Assembly (NCBI GenBank): GCA_016169945.1
Contig: JADLSH010000389.1
Coordinates: 1,567,001 to 1,631,000 of the forward strand
Direction: 5' to 3'
From: Trachythela sp. YZ-2020
Lineage: Eukaryota > Cnidaria > Anthozoa > Malacalcyonacea > Clavulariidae
DNA: 64,000 nucleotides
Shown piece after piece: positions 32,271-43,444 of this stretch. Position 1 is the stretch's first letter. The number at the start of each line of letters is the position of its first letter. The notes beneath the pieces are model-generated. The model made no database searches. It saw nothing but the letters and a program-made list of their open reading frames with translations, and had not been told where the DNA came from. The position numbers and the translations under genes were made by a program.

Positions 32271-33660
32271 CAATTGATTGGTGGTGACTACCTTGACACC
32301 GACGACACGATTTTTTCGGATTACACTGGGCACTAATATGACCACGCATAAGACACACAAAACACCTTCGATCCTTTCGTAAAACTTCTATTCGCGCAGA
32401 TCGATCACGAACTTTCTCACAAGAAGCTGAGAAATGCTCACCGCCACAATAGACACATAGAAATTTTGATTTGTGAGAACCATCGTTAACAACTAGGGCT
32501 GACGCAGACGGGGATCGGTTATCTCGAGACTGATATTTTGGTTTTTCACTACCAACCACTTTAACACCTTCACTCATTTTCCGTGCTTCCACTTCATTTC
32601 TGATTATATCTAACAAATCTGAAATCTCCCAGACCTCTTTAGATGTTTTTCTAGCAATTTGAAGGCGTATATCTTGGGGTAATTTCGACATCACAATCGG
32701 AATTAATAAACTGCCATACTGGCTTGCTTGAACACCAAGTGCCTCAAGTCCTCGAATATTAACACTAATCCGATCGTATACAAATCGTAACTGGGAAGCC
32801 TTCTCCCCAGTAAAAGAAGGGAGCTCGTCCATGTGAGTTGAAATTACAAGCTGGAGATTTCCAAACCTTTGTTGCAATAAATCAATAGCCGCTTGATAAT
32901 TTTGATCTGACAGAGCCAAACCTGCTATGGAACGCTTTGCTTGACCTTCCAATAAGGAATTTAAATGATTGAACTTGCCTATGCTGGTTAAAAACTGATT
33001 GTTGTGCACGGCACTAGAAAAACTGTCCCAGAATATTCTCCATTGTGTTATGTCCCCTCTAAACTTTGGTAAGACAAGTTTTGGCAATTTCGATCGATTT
33101 TGAGGCAATGCTGTAACTAAATTTTCATTGCCAACGTTGCTAATCTGAGTTTGATTTGCTGTATCTACTTCTACAGACACTGGACTAGGAGGGGGTGGTG
33201 CCATGTTTGTTGTATTTATATCACTGGAACTTCCACTTACTTCCGCCTGTACTTCCTGAATCGTAATCTGCTCTGAATTCTGCTGTGGCACTGACAATAC
33301 TTCACTTGTGTCGTTCTGCAATAACTTCGTAGCCTTCTTCGTAGTCTCATCGTTGAGGACTTCGTTAATTTTTCGTTGTATGTCCAAAATTCCCGAATTA
33401 AGCTGTGCGGCTTCTTCTTCGATCTCGCTCACAACATCGTCAACATCGCATTCATTAACGATTTTTTCGTCCAAATCGCTAACAATTTTCGCCTTTTCGT
33501 TTAATAGCTCGGTTATAGTTCCCAATCGTCCTCGGTCCAGCTGCTCTTCCTTCAAAAGGTCTTGTGCTTCGTTCGTAAGTTTCGTTATTACGGCTCGATT
33601 TCCTCCTCGTACGGCACGAATCCTCTTTAAATTCGTCTTTTCTTCGTTCATTTCGCTCAA
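32230..33660 (-). CDS. BEL Gag with DUF1759 and two zinc knuckles
   Basis: A 476-residue frame starting at ATG 33660, 17 bases from the primer binding site. The N-terminus is coiled coil (residues 1-110). The DUF1759 capsid-like region begins near 190 (LPKLVLPKFRGDITQWRIFW). Zinc-binding motifs follow: CVYCGGEHFSASC and CFVCLMRGHISAQC, then a CRRCQGSHH motif. Its stop near 32230 is in a frame different from protease; BEL elements usually have one Gag-Pol frame, so a one-base change near 32270 is likely. Confidence 0.9.
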   Translation of the reverse strand: MSEMNEEKTNLKRIRAVRGGNRAVITKLTNEAQDLLKEEQLDRGRLGTITELLNEKAKIVSDLDEKIVNECDVDDVVSEIEEEAAQLNSGILDIQRKINEVLNDETTKKATKLLQNDTSEVLSVPQQNSEQITIQEVQAEVSGSSSDINTTNMAPPPPSPVSVEVDTANQTQISNVGNENLVTALPQNRSKLPKLVLPKFRGDITQWRIFWDSFSSAVHNNQFLTSIGKFNHLNSLLEGQAKRSIAGLALSDQNYQAAIDLLQQRFGNLQLVISTHMDELPSFTGEKASQLRFVYDRISVNIRGLEALGVQASQYGSLLIPIVMSKLPQDIRLQIARKTSKEVWEISDLLDIIRNEVEARKMSEGVKVVGSEKPKYQSRDNRSPSASALVVNDGSHKSKFLCVYCGGEHFSASCEKVRDRSARIEVLRKDRRCFVCLMRGHISAQCNPKKSCRRCQGSHHQSIARNPYKRSQHPAF

Positions 33661-33676
33661 ATAACGTTTACAAAAA

Positions 33677-33694
33677 GCCCCACGTTGGGCGCCA
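33677..33694 (-). promoter_or_regulatory. BEL primer binding site for lysine tRNA
   Basis: On the element strand TGGCGCCCAACGTGGGGC starts right at the LTR edge. It is complementary to the 18-nt 3' end of the lysine tRNA that also primes several retroviruses (Lys-1,2 type). Eighteen of eighteen bases agree with my knowledge of that tRNA end. Confidence 0.9.
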
Positions 33695-33937
33695 TGTTAT
33701 AAATATCGACTAATTCGCACAATAAAACAAATAAAAACACACAAAATCTCAGGGTTTCGATTTATAACTCATAAATTTTCGCTTCGTATTTTAACATATT
33801 GAAAAACAATAAGAACACCCGATATCATGTGCTCTCTGATCTATAATATCTAACTGGAATACTATTCATGTCTATTAAAGTGTCTTTCGAATGTTTATTA
33901 CGACTACGGTATTGCGTAATATCAAACCTTCACAACA
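33695..33937 (-). repeat. BEL 5' LTR
   Basis: 243 bp. Identical to the other LTR except for three C/T changes and a 10-bp segment near its inner edge. Confidence 0.95.
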
Positions 33938-33942
33938 ATTAC

Positions 33943-34000
33943 TACTCTTGTAAATAGTAAAGGGCGAAAAACCAATAAATAAATTAAAGAATCAAACTTT
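33943..34000 (+). pseudogene. LINE 3' end displaced by the BEL insertion
   Basis: TACTCTTGTAAATAGTAAAG and an AATAAA-rich tail continue the LINE that stops at 27778. Confidence 0.55.
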
Positions 34001-34582
34001 AAATAACGGAATCGAATTGAATCAATTATAGATTATGATGAAGTCGGCGATACCAGAAAACATCATTAAGGACAGCCATAAAATTCGACTCTCATCGAGA
34101 TATGTACATTCCAGGCCGTTGGGTGAACGCGAATAAACCAAGTTAAAATAGGAGGCATAATCACGTGATAGACAATAGAATTCTGGTCGCTGTTACCTCG
34201 GAATTCCTATAGATGTCGAAAGAAAAGAAATAATTGAAGCAGTTATTATGTATTAGTTTTTAAGACATTCTCTGATCCCTAACATATATTTTAACAGACA
34301 TGCAGACAGATGGACAGAACAATAGGAAATAACCAGGAAGGCCACTCAGCAGTGCAACGTGACCCCCTATTTGTATGTAGTTATCTGGCCAGAATAATGG
34401 CGGAACAGCCATGTTTGAGGCGAGCACGGCAAATCGTTCGTATGTATACAAAACAACAAATGCGAAAGAATAGCTTCCAGGGGAAGAAAAAGCAACTGAT
34501 TCACAAGTTTCTCTTTTGCTTTTCACTACTAGTTGTTTACACTAAGGACTTCTCTTTTAATAATTAATGGAACAACACGATT
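34001..34582. other. No gene assigned
   Basis: Short frames only. No inverted repeat or domain supported. Confidence 0.35.
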
Positions 34583-34853
34583 CTAGGTACCCACTAGGTA
34601 CCCACTAGGTACCCACTAGGTACCCACTAGGTACCCACTAGGTACCCACTAGGTACCCACTAGGTACCCACTAGGTACCCACTAGGTACCCACTAGGTAC
34701 CCACTAGGTACCCACTAGGTACCCACTAGGTACCCACTAGGTACACACTAGGTACCCACTAGGTACCCGCTAGGTACCCACTAGGTACCCACAAGGTACC
34801 CACTAGGTACCCACTAGGTAACCACTAGGTAACCACTAGGTACCCACTAGGTA
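34583..34853. repeat. 11-bp minisatellite
   Basis: About 24 head-to-tail copies of GGTACCCACTA, with a few single-base variants near the right end. Each unit carries a GGTACC hexamer. Confidence 0.95.
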
Positions 34854-35786
34854 TGTGTGTCTACTGTGTCTACAGCTGTATGGAAGTTTAAAGGTAGGCC
34901 GCGGTGTTTTAACATTGTCAACAAAAAGAGATTGTAAAAGTTTATCCTTTTTTTTTACAAGGGAAAAGCTGAGAAAATTTGGTAAAATTAAACGTAAAAC
35001 TAATGTATGCAATCCTCCGAATGAAGATGTAATACATTTTTAACTTGCCATTTTCGAAAACACAATATAGCTCAAAAAATACTGGACATCTTCAAATCTA
35101 ACCGTGCCTGTAATCCCCAATAGAGACAAAATGATCTTAAAGCCAATAGCCAGAAAAATAGGGGAGAAAAACGTACCAACTCGAGGGGCAATTTTTTTAA
35201 TGTTAAAAATGTTCTTCTAAACCTGCTTAGTCGATATTCAGATGTTGGCAAGCTTGAATTTTCTTGATAGAGCTGCCCAACACCCTTTTCTGTAATCTAC
35301 GAGTGATATTTCCAATAGCTATATTGCTTAAGAAATTTTGCCGGAATAATTGAGTCCACGGTATTTGTGTCTAGCGCAAACCACGATACCTCAAGTATGC
35401 CAAATGAAACAGCTTAATAATTTTCTTTGCATATATTGTAAAACAGGAGATCGTATTTTAAAAATTATCGGAAAAAACGTAAATTTTTCAATTATGCCAA
35501 AACAAGAAACATACATCAGAATTTTGAAGTAAATTATACACCGGCGCAGACGATGCCATGGGAAGGGAAGGGAAGGAGCGACAATGCCTCCACTTCGCAA
35601 TATTATTGTTCTGAACAATGAATGTCTGCATATCTTACAAAACCGAAAGGGGTTGGACAACTGTATATGGATAACCTTAGTTTGCACCCCCAATATTTTT
35701 GAAGTGCTGCCACATTGGTTAAAGTTAAATATTATGTTACGACCAATAAAAACCAAACACGTCTGAAAAACGCTTGTATTCTTCAG
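34854..35786. other. No gene assigned
   Basis: AT-rich; a 132-codon minus frame (35391-35789) has no domain and irregular composition. Confidence 0.35.
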
Positions 35787-36016
35787 CAACCACTTCTAAA
35801 ACTATGAAATGTCAGTAAAACTTCAAAGGAATCCGCGTATATAGCTTCCAAGCTACGAGATGAAGAAAATATTTGCATTGATTGATTGCATAATGATGAT
35901 TAATCAAACATTTCCCCCTTTACCTGGTGCGTTACTGTTTAAAGTTTCGTAGCTGGGCGGCTATATACACGGATTTTTGAAGTTTTACAGATATTTCATA
36001 AATTCAGAAGTATTGA
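35787..36016. mobile_element. Long-inverted-repeat MITE, about 230 bp
   Basis: Arms of roughly 75 bp with gaps; shared blocks include TATGAAAT, GTAAAACTTCAAA and GTATATAGC. The exact ends and target duplication are uncertain. Confidence 0.6.
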
Positions 36017-36478
36017 GCCGGTGATAATATATTCAACATTAACCAATGTGGAAGAACTATATATTGCGCCATGTTTCTTATTAGTACATTATTTTAAATT
36101 ATAGGAAAGAAGATTACCAGAATTTAACAAATGTTAATTAGGTAGTCAGCCAATTAAAATAAAACACTGATATATAAAATACAGCATTCGCCAAAAATCC
36201 CATCCTAATTCAAAATGTTTTAGAAAAACGTTCAAATTTTAGCACATAAATAAAAAAAATACGGTTGGCAGCCACTCTCACCATCAAAGTAAACACTATC
36301 CTAAGATATTTTGCGTTGTTTCAGGCTTGTAACAAAAAATACCATCGACAGTGTTTTCTAGACACTTTTTTCAAGCTTGGCCGGCCGTCTATATTTTTCG
36401 GTTAATCTTTTATACCCTACTTTTCGACAACATAAAACAAAACCTTCTTTATTACTTGTGAGTTATGTTGCAACGTAC

Positions 36479-36798
36479 CTTTACCGCTCCCTCTTGTTTA
36501 TAACTCTGAAAATGTTTCCCATCGTTGCTGGAAGAAATCGTGTACATCTTGACAAACTGATTATAATCGTTGCGTCCTTGAGTATTAATTCCTGTAATTA
36601 CGGTAGATTGTTGAAAATCAACTTGAAACCACTGATCAAGATTATTGTGCAGCGATGACCATGCTCCTGTTCTTCCACTATGTGCTATGAAGTTTAATCT
36701 TCCATTAGCTGCCCGGTGACTTGTACGATATTGGCTGGATGCCGTGATTTGGATATCATGAATATTCCCATTTTCCATCCCGAGAGCGTTCTTACACA
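36479..36798 (-). CDS. Gene B exon: F5/8C (discoidin) domain, first part
   Basis: A 320-bp exon with acceptor TTTTAATGTAG and donor GTACGT. It enters in phase 2, completing the Val codon begun by the EGF exon, and ends in phase 0. It encodes C-KNALGMENGNIHDIQITASS, AHSGRTGAWSS, LDQWFQVDFQ and TVITGINTQGR, the ordered landmarks of an F5/8 type C domain. The remaining third with the closing Cys is not in this exon, and no matching exon was found to the left. These domains bind phospholipid or sugar on cell surfaces. Confidence 0.85.
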
Positions 36799-36914
36799 CT
36801 ACATTAAAAGAAGTTATTTATGCATGTTAGTTCAGCGTTGTAAACCACTGTTACATATTTACCACTGTCGTCGTTCACCACTGTTACGGTGAAAAATTTA
36901 TATTACACAACCTT

Positions 36915-37480
36915 CAGCATTGTGTAGTAGTAGTAAAACTTTATTTCAAGAGGGAAACGTATTAACCATAATAGTTATCTAACATACGGCCCTCACAATA
37001 TTACAATATTTACAAACATAACAGAATGATATTACTATTATTTACATGTGAGAAAAATGATAATTAGAGTTAGCTAATTAGTAATTAATACATCTACAAT
37101 TTAGTAAATATTTACAATCGTTACAAAATAGGTCTTCAAGATGGTTAGTAAAGTTAAGCTTATTAAGAAAGATGGCACGAAGTTTGTGTTTGGCATTGGT
37201 TATTAAAGTAAAAGCGTCTGAGGAACTTGAGGGTGAGATAGCAAGTTGTTTACATTCGACATCCAAGGCGTTAAAAAGAATTGAAGCACTGTGAAGAAAT
37301 GTCCTCTTACCAGAGTCAGTACGGGAGAAAGGCAGTTTAAGGTCGTATGCACAAGCTCTAGTAAGAGCCCGTTGTTGTTTAAATGAAGATGGAGAACTAG
37401 GGTTTATAAGGATGTTAAAGAGTAAAATCGAAGATTGGAATTATTCTAATCTCGGAAAAAAGAATAACAGAAGGAGTAGA
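36915..37480 (-). pseudogene. LINE 3' end with ORF2 C-terminus
   Basis: Coding remnants TRACAYDLKLPFSRTDSGKR and ASILFNAL end near 37078. The 3' UTR ends in AATAAAGTTTTACTACTACT, a short tandem tail typical of CR1-like LINEs. Inserted in the intron of gene B. Confidence 0.65.
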
Positions 37481-38369
37481 ATAATCCGCATCTAGAATAT
37501 ATGTGTTTTAAGATACTAGCAGTGACGTCATTTACCTAGAGAGGTGCCAGAAATTTAGAGCACGTATGTGCTTATTTTCCTGTTAAGTAGGTAAAGTGTG
37601 GTCTTTTATTAAAAACGTTGAATTTTAAAAGAATATTATGAATGCAAGCACATTTAAACTTTAGTGCTTTAAAGCCGGCAAATTCCTCCCAAACAATAAC
37701 AAATGAGACAGTTCTGAGTACGTTCAAAATAAGAGCGGAATATTGACAATTTTCTAATTGTCTCTATAAACTTCCAACGGCAAAATGACTGTTTCTTAAA
37801 CGGTTTGAGTTAATATATGCCAAATATGAACTGTGCCTTGTGAACTGTCGGAGCGATAAGTAATTTTTATCAATGTTTAAGTCTTTCCTGGACTGTTCTG
37901 GTTATTAAGTTCTGGCTTTATTGCGACACGAACATGATAAATGCTACATAAACATAATATATTTTTTAACATAGTCGAAATTATATTTCGACTATATGAC
38001 ACAGCCTTCTTCAGTAAATAATACTAATAAAAATCTCTACTTTTATACGATTAAGTAGAATAAATTAAAAAAGTTGACTAATTCCTATTATGTTATAATA
38101 AATACAACTGTTCTTGTGCAAAGCCATGATTACTATTCATACCCCTCTGGTTATTGAGCAAAGTTCCAATCCAAATGTTTTCACATTCTCTAAGATTATC
38201 ATGGCGCTGGGAAATCAACATAAATCTTAAGGTGAAATGATCAGCACCATGACAATCCAGAATTTAATGTGCGACTTATAATTTGCAAGACGCTTCTTAA
38301 AATTAATGGAAAAAGCTGCGCCCTGCGAATACCAAGCTTCGCATCGCGCAAGATATTTAACAGTTATTC
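37481..38369. other. Intron of gene B, no gene seen
   Basis: AT-rich. One small hairpin, TAGTCGAAATTATATTTCGACTA, lies near 37972-37996. Confidence 0.35.
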
Positions 38370-39465
38370 TACGAACTCGAGTCGTATCTGAGCTGATAGC
38401 AAACGAGGCGCGATTGCGCCGAGTCGGCATCAGTCATACTGTATACGACGAGAGTGAGTAGAATAATTGTTTTATTATATACACAAGCTCTAGATGTGGA
38501 TATTTACTTTTTTCAAGTAATACTTGAATTTCCTCTTCATTTAACTGTCCAAATCTGCCAGCCATTTTTCTACTTTTCTCTACTAGCGGGATATGTAAGA
38601 AATATAATATGAGCTCGAGTCGGATATTGGCTGATATCCTACGAGAGCGAATATAATATTTCACTTATAATATAGCCAGTTACAATGCTCCATTAAACGA
38701 AAAATAAAATATGTTTTCATGTTTTGTTTTGTTTTTATGGCCAAATCAGGTAATGCAAATTAAAAAGCGATTATTTTGCGATACATGTTTACTTTTCGTA
38801 ATTTCTTTTTAAGTATAAATTTTGTACACATTTACATTTGGCTTACCGTCAAAAACCTTCATTCCAAATTTTGTTGCGTTTTTTGTGTTCTTAGGCGTGC
38901 TATTTTGAAGCAAAACTCCAATTTCTTCATCATTCATGCTTACAAATCTGGAAGCCATTTTGTTTTTTCCCTACTAGTAGGATATTGCTCTACTAGTAGG
39001 ATATCACAAAATATCCTGCTGGTAGACAACCAATCAGATTGCAGCATTGTGGCTGGCTATATTATAATTAACTCTTAATCTACGAACTCGAGTCGTATAT
39101 GAGCTGATAGCCGACGAGGCGCGATAGCGCCGAGTCGGCTATCAGTCATATACGACGAGAGTGAGTAGAATAACTGTTTTATTATATACATAAGCTCTGG
39201 ATATGAACAGAACATTTTGGCGTAGTTTTTTCAAGTAAAACTTGAATTTCCTCTTCATTTAATTGTCCAAATCTGCCATCCATTTTTCTACTTTTCTCTA
39301 CTAGCAGGATATGAGCTAATATCCTGCTACTAGAGAACCAATCAGATTGCAGAATACCTCATATCCAGAGCTTGTGTATATAATAAGAGCTAATATCCTG
39401 CTAGTAGAGAACCAATCAGATTGCAGAATACCTCATATCCAGAGCTTGTGTATATAATAAACTAC
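38370..39465. repeat. Cluster of palindromes with Crypton/DUF3504-type N-terminal fragments
   Basis: Two near-copies of a palindrome of about 105 bp (38370-38460 and 39078-39182) and three minus-strand fragments starting MAGRFGQLNEEEIQVLLE (38563), MDGRFGQLNEEEI (39281) and MASRFVSMNDEEIGVLL (38957). These starts resemble the N-terminus of Crypton-derived, DUF3504-type proteins. Blocks with CTACTAGTAGGATAT and CCAATCAGATTGCAG recur several times, two of them in tandem at 39320-39460. It looks like repeated partial copies of one non-autonomous element. Confidence 0.5.
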
Positions 39466-41999
39466 ATTAGCCGATGTACACGTAAGGAGGGCCTGAACAC
39501 TTTGCTGGTAATAGTGGAACGAAATTTGTCACCTGTTACCAAGAAATTCTTGCAACAATCACAATGTTTTGCGTCACATTTAAAGCAACCTGAGCCTTTC
39601 ATTTCAATCTTACTTTCTGATATGGGTTCGAGGGTGCTATAATACTTATCACACTTTCGCATTTCATACATGAACAGATTTCTTTTAATTGATGTTCATA
39701 TCCGTATATCAGATTTCCATTTTTACTCTTACTCTTAATAAAATGCATACAATCACAACTATAGGCTCAAATTGCATTTTATTTGCAACAATTGCAACAA
39801 TGATGCATGTTATTGGCATAAGCAGCCCTTTCTCACTCGGGCTATATGACAACGCAAATTGAGCTACAACCACAAGTGTATAGCTAGGCCTATGGAAAGC
39901 TACAACTGCAAGTAGCCGATACCATCAATTTATTTACATGATGTACATGGTGTACATGACAGCTCAAATCCCCCTAAACTGAAACGTTTGTGAAAATCTA
40001 TTTGGATATGGGATTTTATGGATCTTCTGATTTCTTATTACTCACTTAAAGTTTACCAATTCATCCACAATCGATTGATTATGTAACAAAATCAACACTA
40101 ACTAGGAAAAGTCACAATATATACCGGAATGGTATGTACATCGATGCGGAGGTAGACAAACGCAAGTTGTATTTTCTGCGTCGACTTATCTTGATGATTC
40201 CTGGTGTGCCATGCAGGAAGATCTTAGGTGAATTTTAGCAGCAAAAACAAAGGAAAAGAAAGTTGCAATTCACGCGAGATACGTAATATATATTGTCGTA
40301 AATTTAAGTTCAAATGTATCTAATAGTTCTCTTCTATTTTCTTTTTTTTTCGTTCGTTTTCGTAATTTGTCTTGTCTTGTTCTGTCTTGAGTTTCAGTTT
40401 TCACTCGACTCGGTTGCTCTGTATCCACTGCCGGGTTGACCTGGGCTCCTCCTTTTAAGCTAGCGGTTCAGGGGATCGCTGTACGGGTGCACCGAAAGGT
40501 GGGATAATCTTTAACTAACCAATCAGCGTCTAGAAGGCGTAATAGCGAACCTTCGTTCCGGCTCTCTTCCTTTTTTTTATATATAGAACGTTTTAAAAAA
40601 ACAAAATCGATTAACCGCTAATTGTTTTGTGGTAAGAATCCATCATCCCTGCCATATTAACCTAAATAATGTTTGTTTCGTGACCGTTTTCACGTGTTAA
40701 ACCAACCAAACATCTTTCTATTTTTAGATCAATTGATTTTACATTAATGCTCGTATTTCATGCATGCTAATGTCAACCTAAAATGTTGATTTAGTGCAAA
40801 CGGTTCGGTAACATATTCAATTTATGCAAAGCAATAAATTGCGGTTAATGAAGTAATATGTTCAAGAAGATTCCATTTGCCCTAAGGCCTTGCCAGTCTG
40901 TCAACACAATTAGTGCATGCACCAAATGTAGCTCAAGGAAAGCTCAAATACCTTGATAGAACACGGAGTTTATTCCCGTGTCCTGTTAATAAATATAAAA
41001 TGTGATAAGAAATTAAACTTTGGCAACTTAGCATGTGAACAACTTATGCAAACTTGGGCGTAACCAATCAAAAGCTCTCCTAAAGATAGCTGTCAGCAAC
41101 ATGCATACAATGGTCCTCTTTGTATTAAAAACATTTGGGTACAGTGTCTGCCGCGCATTCGCAAGATTTCAGTCAGTGTTTAAACAATGCTAGTGAAATT
41201 TTTCAAAGTTTGTTTCAAGGTATCAAACCTTGTAACTAAAAAAAAACCACCTCCCCATAGGCAGAGCCGAGTACTGATCTATCGATCGAATCTACATGCT
41301 CAAATATACTCCTAGATCACCTATATGTAACTTGTAAGTTTTGTAACCAACTTGTTCAAATATTTGAATTAAATAAATAATGGCAGGGAAGTGCTGTCCT
41401 TTGGGAAAACACTTCGCCAGGTGAAGTGCATTTTACATGTCATTCAGGTCGAAAATGCGACCTAATTACCTGACCTAGAGACTCGATGGGTCAGTCATAC
41501 ATAGTTGAGTACCCTGCACCAATGGTTGGTCACCAGTCCAACTAGGACTCAATTTCAGCGAGCTGACTGACCTGAACGGGGGTCCGCCTGTTCCCCTGTT
41601 ATCTAGAGGTCCACCTGTTCCTCTAGAAAAACCTACAGTTTTGCATGCTCTGTCAGGCCTTGAGAGCCCTTACTGTCTCAGTATAACCAATGGTGGTCTC
41701 TAGACCAACAGGCCTCAACCCACTGAACAACATGCACAGAGCTGGCTCACTCCCTCTGCAACCTAGAGGTCCTCCTGTTCCTCTAGGTAAAACCTAGGTT
41801 GGCTAGAGCCTCTAGACTGTTCGAGCACTTCCTTGCCCAAAATATATGCCACAAAATGCGTCTGTTGTGTTTGTTGTCTTGCTAAAGTTGCCTGTTGCCC
41901 AAAGTATTTTACGATATATTTCAAAATATTAAACTTCATTAAATAGTAAATAGTTCACCAAGATGAGGTTATTTATTATTTAAGAAATAGAAAACATTT
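39466..41999. other. Intron of gene B, no gene assigned
   Basis: About 2.5 kb. Near 41590-41800 there are repeated CTAGAGGTCC(A/T)CCTGTTCCTCTAG blocks and a GGTCTCTAGACC palindrome, an unclassified repeat. No coding domain seen. Confidence 0.35.
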
Positions 42000-42125
42000 T
42001 CCGTGTTTCTATACACTTATAGAAACACGCGTGGGAGTTTGGGAGAACGAGAAATAATCAGTGGGAAAACGAGCCCGTAGGGCGAGTTTTTCCACGTTAT
42101 TTCGAGCTCTATTAATTATTTTACA
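42000..42125. repeat. Foldback repeat
   Basis: Hairpin CGTGTTTCTA / TAGAAACACG, then GAGAACGAGAAATAA / TTATTTCGAGCTC around GAGCCCGTAGGGC. It resembles the 9100 palindrome in layout. Confidence 0.5.
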
Positions 42126-42172
42126 CACATACTGGAGGTCAGTATACAGTTATACTTGATCTATATATTTAC

Positions 42173-42290
42173 CTTTTTCACAAACCTGTCCTTCGTAACC
42201 CTCTAAACATTGACATGTAAACGGTTTTTCTGGATCCCAAGTCATTGTCCCGCCATTATGACATTCACTCACTTCTCCCATGCAGGCAGC
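42173..42290 (-). CDS. Gene B exon: EGF-like domain
   Basis: 118 bp, acceptor CGAG before GCTGCC, donor GTAAAT, phases 0 and 1 as in gene A. Cysteine pattern C-x-C-HNGGT-...-FTCQCLEGYEGQVC fits a complete EGF module with the usual Gly-Tyr near the end. It links PAN exon 43203-43444 to F5/8C exon 36479-36798 without a frame break. Confidence 0.85.
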
Positions 42291-42936
42291 CTCGAAAATT
42301 TAAGATAATGTGTTTTAATACAAACGTTAATAACACATAATCTACATACTTATGCAAAAATGTTGTTTGTCAGGTAAGGCAATTTAACAGAATGTTAAGG
42401 TTGTGTTTTGCAAAGAAAATGTTGCATGCATCAAAATAAAAAATAATCTGAAACTATTTGACGGGCACGGGCGATTAAAGCCAAAATAATGAATACTTAT
42501 TCATGGCGAAGTGGTCGCCCCCCCCGCCATAGGAAACATTCGTACTAATAAAAATCCCTATGGTGGCCCCCCTGGTACCTGTTAGTCCTCCCCCCTTGAC
42601 TGAAAACCCTGGCTACGTCCCTGTACTTTTTTCTAGAATAAGACATATTTTAAGAGAATGAATAATAAAAATAAAGGTTTATATCAAACCTATGTTCTCA
42701 CCTGTTGATTTGCATTTTTCATGCGCATTTGATCATATACTAGAGCATGTTAATTTGCGCAATATAAATATTAAATATTATATTATTATTATTATTGATA
42801 AACTACATAGTTACTAATTGATTTTGATAATATGTTAAAGCCCTTTCTTTCTTTCCTAACAAGGGGCCATTTATCTCTTTAGTGCAAGTATTATTTCCTA
42901 ACACGCGGCGAACACGTTATTTTTACATCGGATGAA

Positions 42937-42958
42937 GTATATATATATATATATATAT
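42937..42958. repeat. (TA)n microsatellite
   Basis: A short AT dinucleotide run beside an hAT MITE. Confidence 0.85.
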
Positions 42959-42964
42959 TGTTAA

Positions 42965-43162
42965 CAGGGCCGTCCTCAGAAAATTTATCAGGGGGGGTGT
43001 AAGGTCCTTTCAACCGACTGACTAACGAACTTGTACCGACTACATTGCTGTTAGTCATCAAAAATATTTTTGTCTGCCGACTAAAATAGCACTTTTGCCG
43101 ACTGAAACTCCAAATAGAATTTCTTCACACCCCCCCCAAACCCCCCCGTAGGTCCGGCCCTG
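42965..43162. mobile_element. hAT-type MITE, 198 bp
   Basis: Ends CAGGGCCG on both sides in inverted orientation, with G/C runs inside. ATTGTTAA repeats exactly outside each end (42957-42964 and 43163-43170), the 8-bp target duplication of hAT. It lies 40 bp from the PAN exon of gene B. Confidence 0.85.
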
Positions 43163-43202
43163 ATTGTTAACGATCTTATAAGCGATGTCAAAAGATTCTT
43201 AC

Positions 43203-43444
43203 AAAGAGACTTCTGTCCACTTTAGCCTTGTGAAACGTCCACACTTGCTCTTCCTTTGTAATGCCAATCTCATCAAATTTATGCTCAGTGGTGTTGGTTA
43301 TTTGGCAGTTGAACTTCTTTCCTTCGATTTTGTCCTTGTAATTAAACGCGACACAAAAACGGTTTTCTGCGCATCGAAGTTCACAAAAAATATACGATTG
43401 TTCTGTATATTGAGCAATGATATTGGTTTTTAAACGGGACACTC
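43203..43444 (-). CDS. Gene B exon: PAN/apple-like domain
   Basis: 242 bp, acceptor ATCTGTTTTAG, donor GTAAGA. The protein is almost the same as gene A: CELRCAENRFCVAFNYKDK and KFNCQITNTTEHKF are kept, with changes mainly in the loop before W (FDEIGITKEEQVW against FDVHGIIKEELVW). The reading frame is intact and splice borders are consensus, so selection may still act on both copies. Confidence 0.8.

Larger units (their letters stand above)
27779..33937 (-). mobile_element. BEL/Pao LTR retrotransposon, 6.2 kb, nearly complete
   Basis: Transcribed on the minus strand. The two LTRs and ATTAC on both sides (27774-27778 and 33938-33942) define it. Gag, DUF1758-type protease, reverse transcriptase, RNase H and integrase follow in the usual BEL order. 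Three frame changes (near 32270, 31935 and 31325) and one in-frame TAA (29404-29406) interrupt the polyprotein. The LTRs differ at three bases and one 10-bp indel, so insertion is recent. The target is the 3' end of a LINE. Confidence 0.95.

Noticed and set aside
34583..34853. CRISPR-like array
   Set aside because: Units are contiguous with no spacers, and the sequence is eukaryotic.
35391..35789. 132-codon minus frame
   Set aside because: No domain; overlaps the edge of an inverted-repeat MITE.
40430..40520. Possible tRNA or SINE head (GGTTCAGG-like box)
   Set aside because: No cloverleaf pairing and no second promoter box at the right distance.
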